Assembly (NCBI GenBank): GCA_947631015.1
Contig: CANRJS010000013.1
Span: 1 to 51,147, forward strand
Length of the DNA: 51,147 bases
Direction of reading: 5' to 3'
Source: an uncultured Clostridia bacterium
Lineage (GTDB): Bacteria > Bacillota > Clostridia > Oscillospirales > JAAYOS01
In this document: positions 49,388 through 51,147 of the stretch, piece by piece
Numbering within the stretch: the stretch's first letter is position 1
Layout: each line of letters starts with the position of its first letter
Made by a program: the position numbers and the translations under genes
Notes under the pieces: generated by a model
Told to the model about the DNA's origin: nothing
The model's database searches: none
What the model saw: only the letters and a program-made list of their open reading frames with translations

Positions 49388-51147
49388 ATGACTTACGACG
49401 AGATAGAGCGAAAGGCGGAGGAGCTTGTAGACGCCATGACCGTCGAAGAGGCGGCAAGCCAGCTCCTGCACTCCTCGCCCGCCATTGAGCGGCTCGGCAT
49501 ACCCGAGTACAACTGGTGGAGCGAGGCGCTGCACGGCGCGGCGCGAGCCGGTACGGCTACGGTCTTCCCCGAGCCTATCGGCATGGCCGCCATGTTTGAC
49601 GACGAGTGGGTGGAGCGCGTCTTTGATGTGGTTAGCACCGAGGCGCGCGCGAAGTACAACGCCGCCGTGAAGCACGGCGACCGCGACATCTACAAGGGTC
49701 TCACGCACTGGACGCCGAACATCAACATCTTCCGCGACCCGCGCTGGGGACGCGGTCAGGAGACCTACGGTGAGGATCCGTTCCTCACCGAGCGGATGGG
49801 CGTCGCCGTGGTGAAGGGTCTTCAGGGCAAGGGAAAATACCTCAAGATAGCCGCCTGCGCGAAGCACTTCGCCGCACACTCCGGCCCGGAGGCCGAGCGG
49901 CACAGGATGGACGTCCGCGCAAGCGAAAAGGACCTCGAGGAGACCTACCTTCCCGCGTTCGAGGCGGCGGTGAAGGAGGGTCACGTCGAGGCGATAATGG
50001 GCGCGTACACCCGTCTCAACGGCGAGCCGTGCTGCGCTTCGCACCTCCTGCCGGAGAAGGTTCGCGGCGAGTGGGGCTTCGACGGGCATATCGTGAGCGA
50101 CTGCTGGGCCGTCCGCGACTTCCACGAGAACCACAAGTACACGCCGGACGGCGCGCACTCCGCGTCGCTCGCGGTGCGGATGGGCTGCGACGTCAACTGC
50201 GGATGCACATACCGCCGCCTGCTCGAAGGTCTACGTCAGGGACTTGTCACCGAGCAGGAGATACGCACGAGCGCGAAGCGCGCCATGCGCACCCGCATCC
50301 GCCTCGGTATGTTCAGCGACGACTGCGAGTATGACGCGATACCGTACTCCGCCGTGGACACCCCCGAGAACCGTGACCTCGCGCGCCGCACGGCGGAGCG
50401 CTCCGCCGTCCTGCTGCATAACGACGGCGTGCTGCCGATAGACCTCTCGAAGATAAAGACTATCGGCGTTATAGGCCCCAACGCGTACTCTGCGGACGCG
50501 CTTTTCGGCAACTATAACGGCGATTCGAGCGAATATGTTACATATCTTGACGGCATACGCCGCGCGGCGGAGGCTAAGGGCGTCCGCGTGATGTACAGTA
50601 AGGGCTGCGACCGATCGCGCGAGGCGGACGAGGCTCTCGCAAAGCCGAACCGCTTTATCAGCGAGGCTCTGAGCGTTGCGGAGGAGTCGGACGTCGTTGT
50701 GCTCTGCCTCGGCCTCAACTACGCGATAGAGGGCGAGGAGGGGGACACCTCCAACGGTATGCCGGGCGGCGACCGCGCCGATCTCCTGCTTCCGAAGCCC
50801 CAGTCGCTCCTTGCCGAGAAGGTGCTTGCCACGGGAAAGCCGACGGTCCTTGTGCTCTCGAGCGGAAGCTGCATCGACACGCACATGCACCCCGCAAACG
50901 CCCTGCTCCAGATGTGGTACAGCGGCGAGCGCGGCGGTGAGGCGCTTGCAAACATCATCTTCGGCGAGGTTTCGCCCGCGGGCAAGCTGCCGGTCACGTT
51001 CTACTACGACAACCAGCCTATGCCCGACTTCTCGAACTACTCCATGCAGAACCGCACCTACCGCTATCTCCGCACTGCGCCGCTCTATCCGTTCGGCTAC
51101 GGCCTCAGCTACTCGGATTTTGAGGTGAGCGGCCTCGAGCTTACGGC
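49388..51147 (+). CDS. GH3 beta-glucosidase/beta-xylosidase, 3' end cut by the window
   Basis: The frame is open from ATG 49388 (after ACAGGGAGGG) to the window edge, giving at least 586 residues. The N-terminal barrel includes YNWWSEALHGAARAG, DPRWGRGQETYGEDPFL, AKHFAAHSGPE and the nucleophile Asp238 in HIVSDCWAV. The second domain (from about 320) has GVIGPNA and ends FGYGLSYSDFEVSGLEL, where a fibronectin-III-like domain should begin. No signal peptide is seen, so it is probably cytoplasmic and hydrolyses imported oligosaccharides. The KHF/AHS and WWSEALHG motifs suggest the xylosidase/glucosidase subgroup. Confidence 0.93.
   Translation, partial: MTYDEIERKAEELVDAMTVEEAASQLLHSSPAIERLGIPEYNWWSEALHGAARAGTATVFPEPIGMAAMFDDEWVERVFDVVSTEARAKYNAAVKHGDRDIYKGLTHWTPNINIFRDPRWGRGQETYGEDPFLTERMGVAVVKGLQGKGKYLKIAACAKHFAAHSGPEAERHRMDVRASEKDLEETYLPAFEAAVKEGHVEAIMGAYTRLNGEPCCASHLLPEKVRGEWGFDGHIVSDCWAVRDFHENHKYTPDGAHSASLAVRMGCDVNCGCTYRRLLEGLRQGLVTEQEIRTSAKRAMRTRIRLGMFSDDCEYDAIPYSAVDTPENRDLARRTAERSAVLLHNDGVLPIDLSKIKTIGVIGPNAYSADALFGNYNGDSSEYVTYLDGIRRAAEAKGVRVMYSKGCDRSREADEALAKPNRFISEALSVAEESDVVVLCLGLNYAIEGEEGDTSNGMPGGDRADLLLPKPQSLLAEKVLATGKPTVLVLSSGSCIDTHMHPANALLQMWYSGERGGEALANIIFGEVSPAGKLPVTFYYDNQPMPDFSNYSMQNRTYRYLRTAPLYPFGYGLSYSDFEVSGLELT

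Overview
The window looks like chromosome from a moderately GC-rich, Gram-positive, endospore-lineage Clostridia bacterium (Oscillospirales/Christensenellales-like gut anaerobe; inference). The reasons are a spoIIR homologue, an AddAB (not RecBCD) recombination nuclease, a V/A-type ATPase operon, SLH-domain cell-wall anchoring, a DUF362 ferredoxin protein, and many sigmaA promoters of the TTGACA-17-TATAAT type. No phage, integrase, transposase or CRISPR array was seen.

Layout. 1-2716: a repeat-rich start, then a divergent purine-salvage pair (phosphoribosyltransferase and NCS2 purine permease). 2725-5780: RlmI-like rRNA methyltransferase, MntP-like manganese exporter, a low-GC VOC protein and an unrecognised protein. 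5862-9907: an apparently gene-free transcription unit (candidate small RNA), then a secreted M14 carboxypeptidase with SLH repeats. 10004-12922: cold-shock protein behind a leader that contains a strong terminator hairpin, a lipoprotein, and tyrS. 12924-21295: a glucan-catabolism run (membrane-tethered GH5 endoglucanase, two tandem clan GH-Q phosphorylases, a large lipoprotein). 21324-29897 (minus): nine-gene V-type ATPase operon. 30154-37640 (minus): rpmE and addBA. 37696-39052: hairpin-rich repeats and a polytopic membrane protein. 39134-44094 (minus): Lrp regulator, aminotransferase, DUF362 protein, ispE and spoIIR in one run, plus a PAT-like acetyltransferase. 44215-45738: tRNA-Pro(CGG), a dense repeat region, and two genes of deviating composition. 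45738-49259: a class-I glutamine-amidotransferase-like hydrolase, a fused double-kinase protein, a Nudix hydrolase and a small P-loop kinase. 49322-end: a GH3 beta-glucosidase/xylosidase cut by the window edge.

How genes work together. The GH5, GH94-like phosphorylases and GH3 point to extracellular cleavage and intracellular phosphorolysis or hydrolysis of beta-glucans. The V-ATPase couples ATP to H+ or Na+ transport. Phosphoribosyltransferase and permease form a purine-salvage pair.

The most unusual content is non-coding. (1) A structured element of about 100 bases (called R2 here) sits directly downstream of a sigmaA promoter in the 5' leaders of both the rlmI-like gene and addBA. Its 14-bp hairpin differs between copies by paired compensatory changes, and it re-creates the neighbouring extended -10 box as a palindrome. 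(2) A second dispersed family (R1) shares a fixed core around a variable hairpin. (3) Most hairpins in these repeats are capped by the same five-base apex, CTNNG or its complement CNNAG. All interpretations come from reading the sequence by eye; no searches were run.
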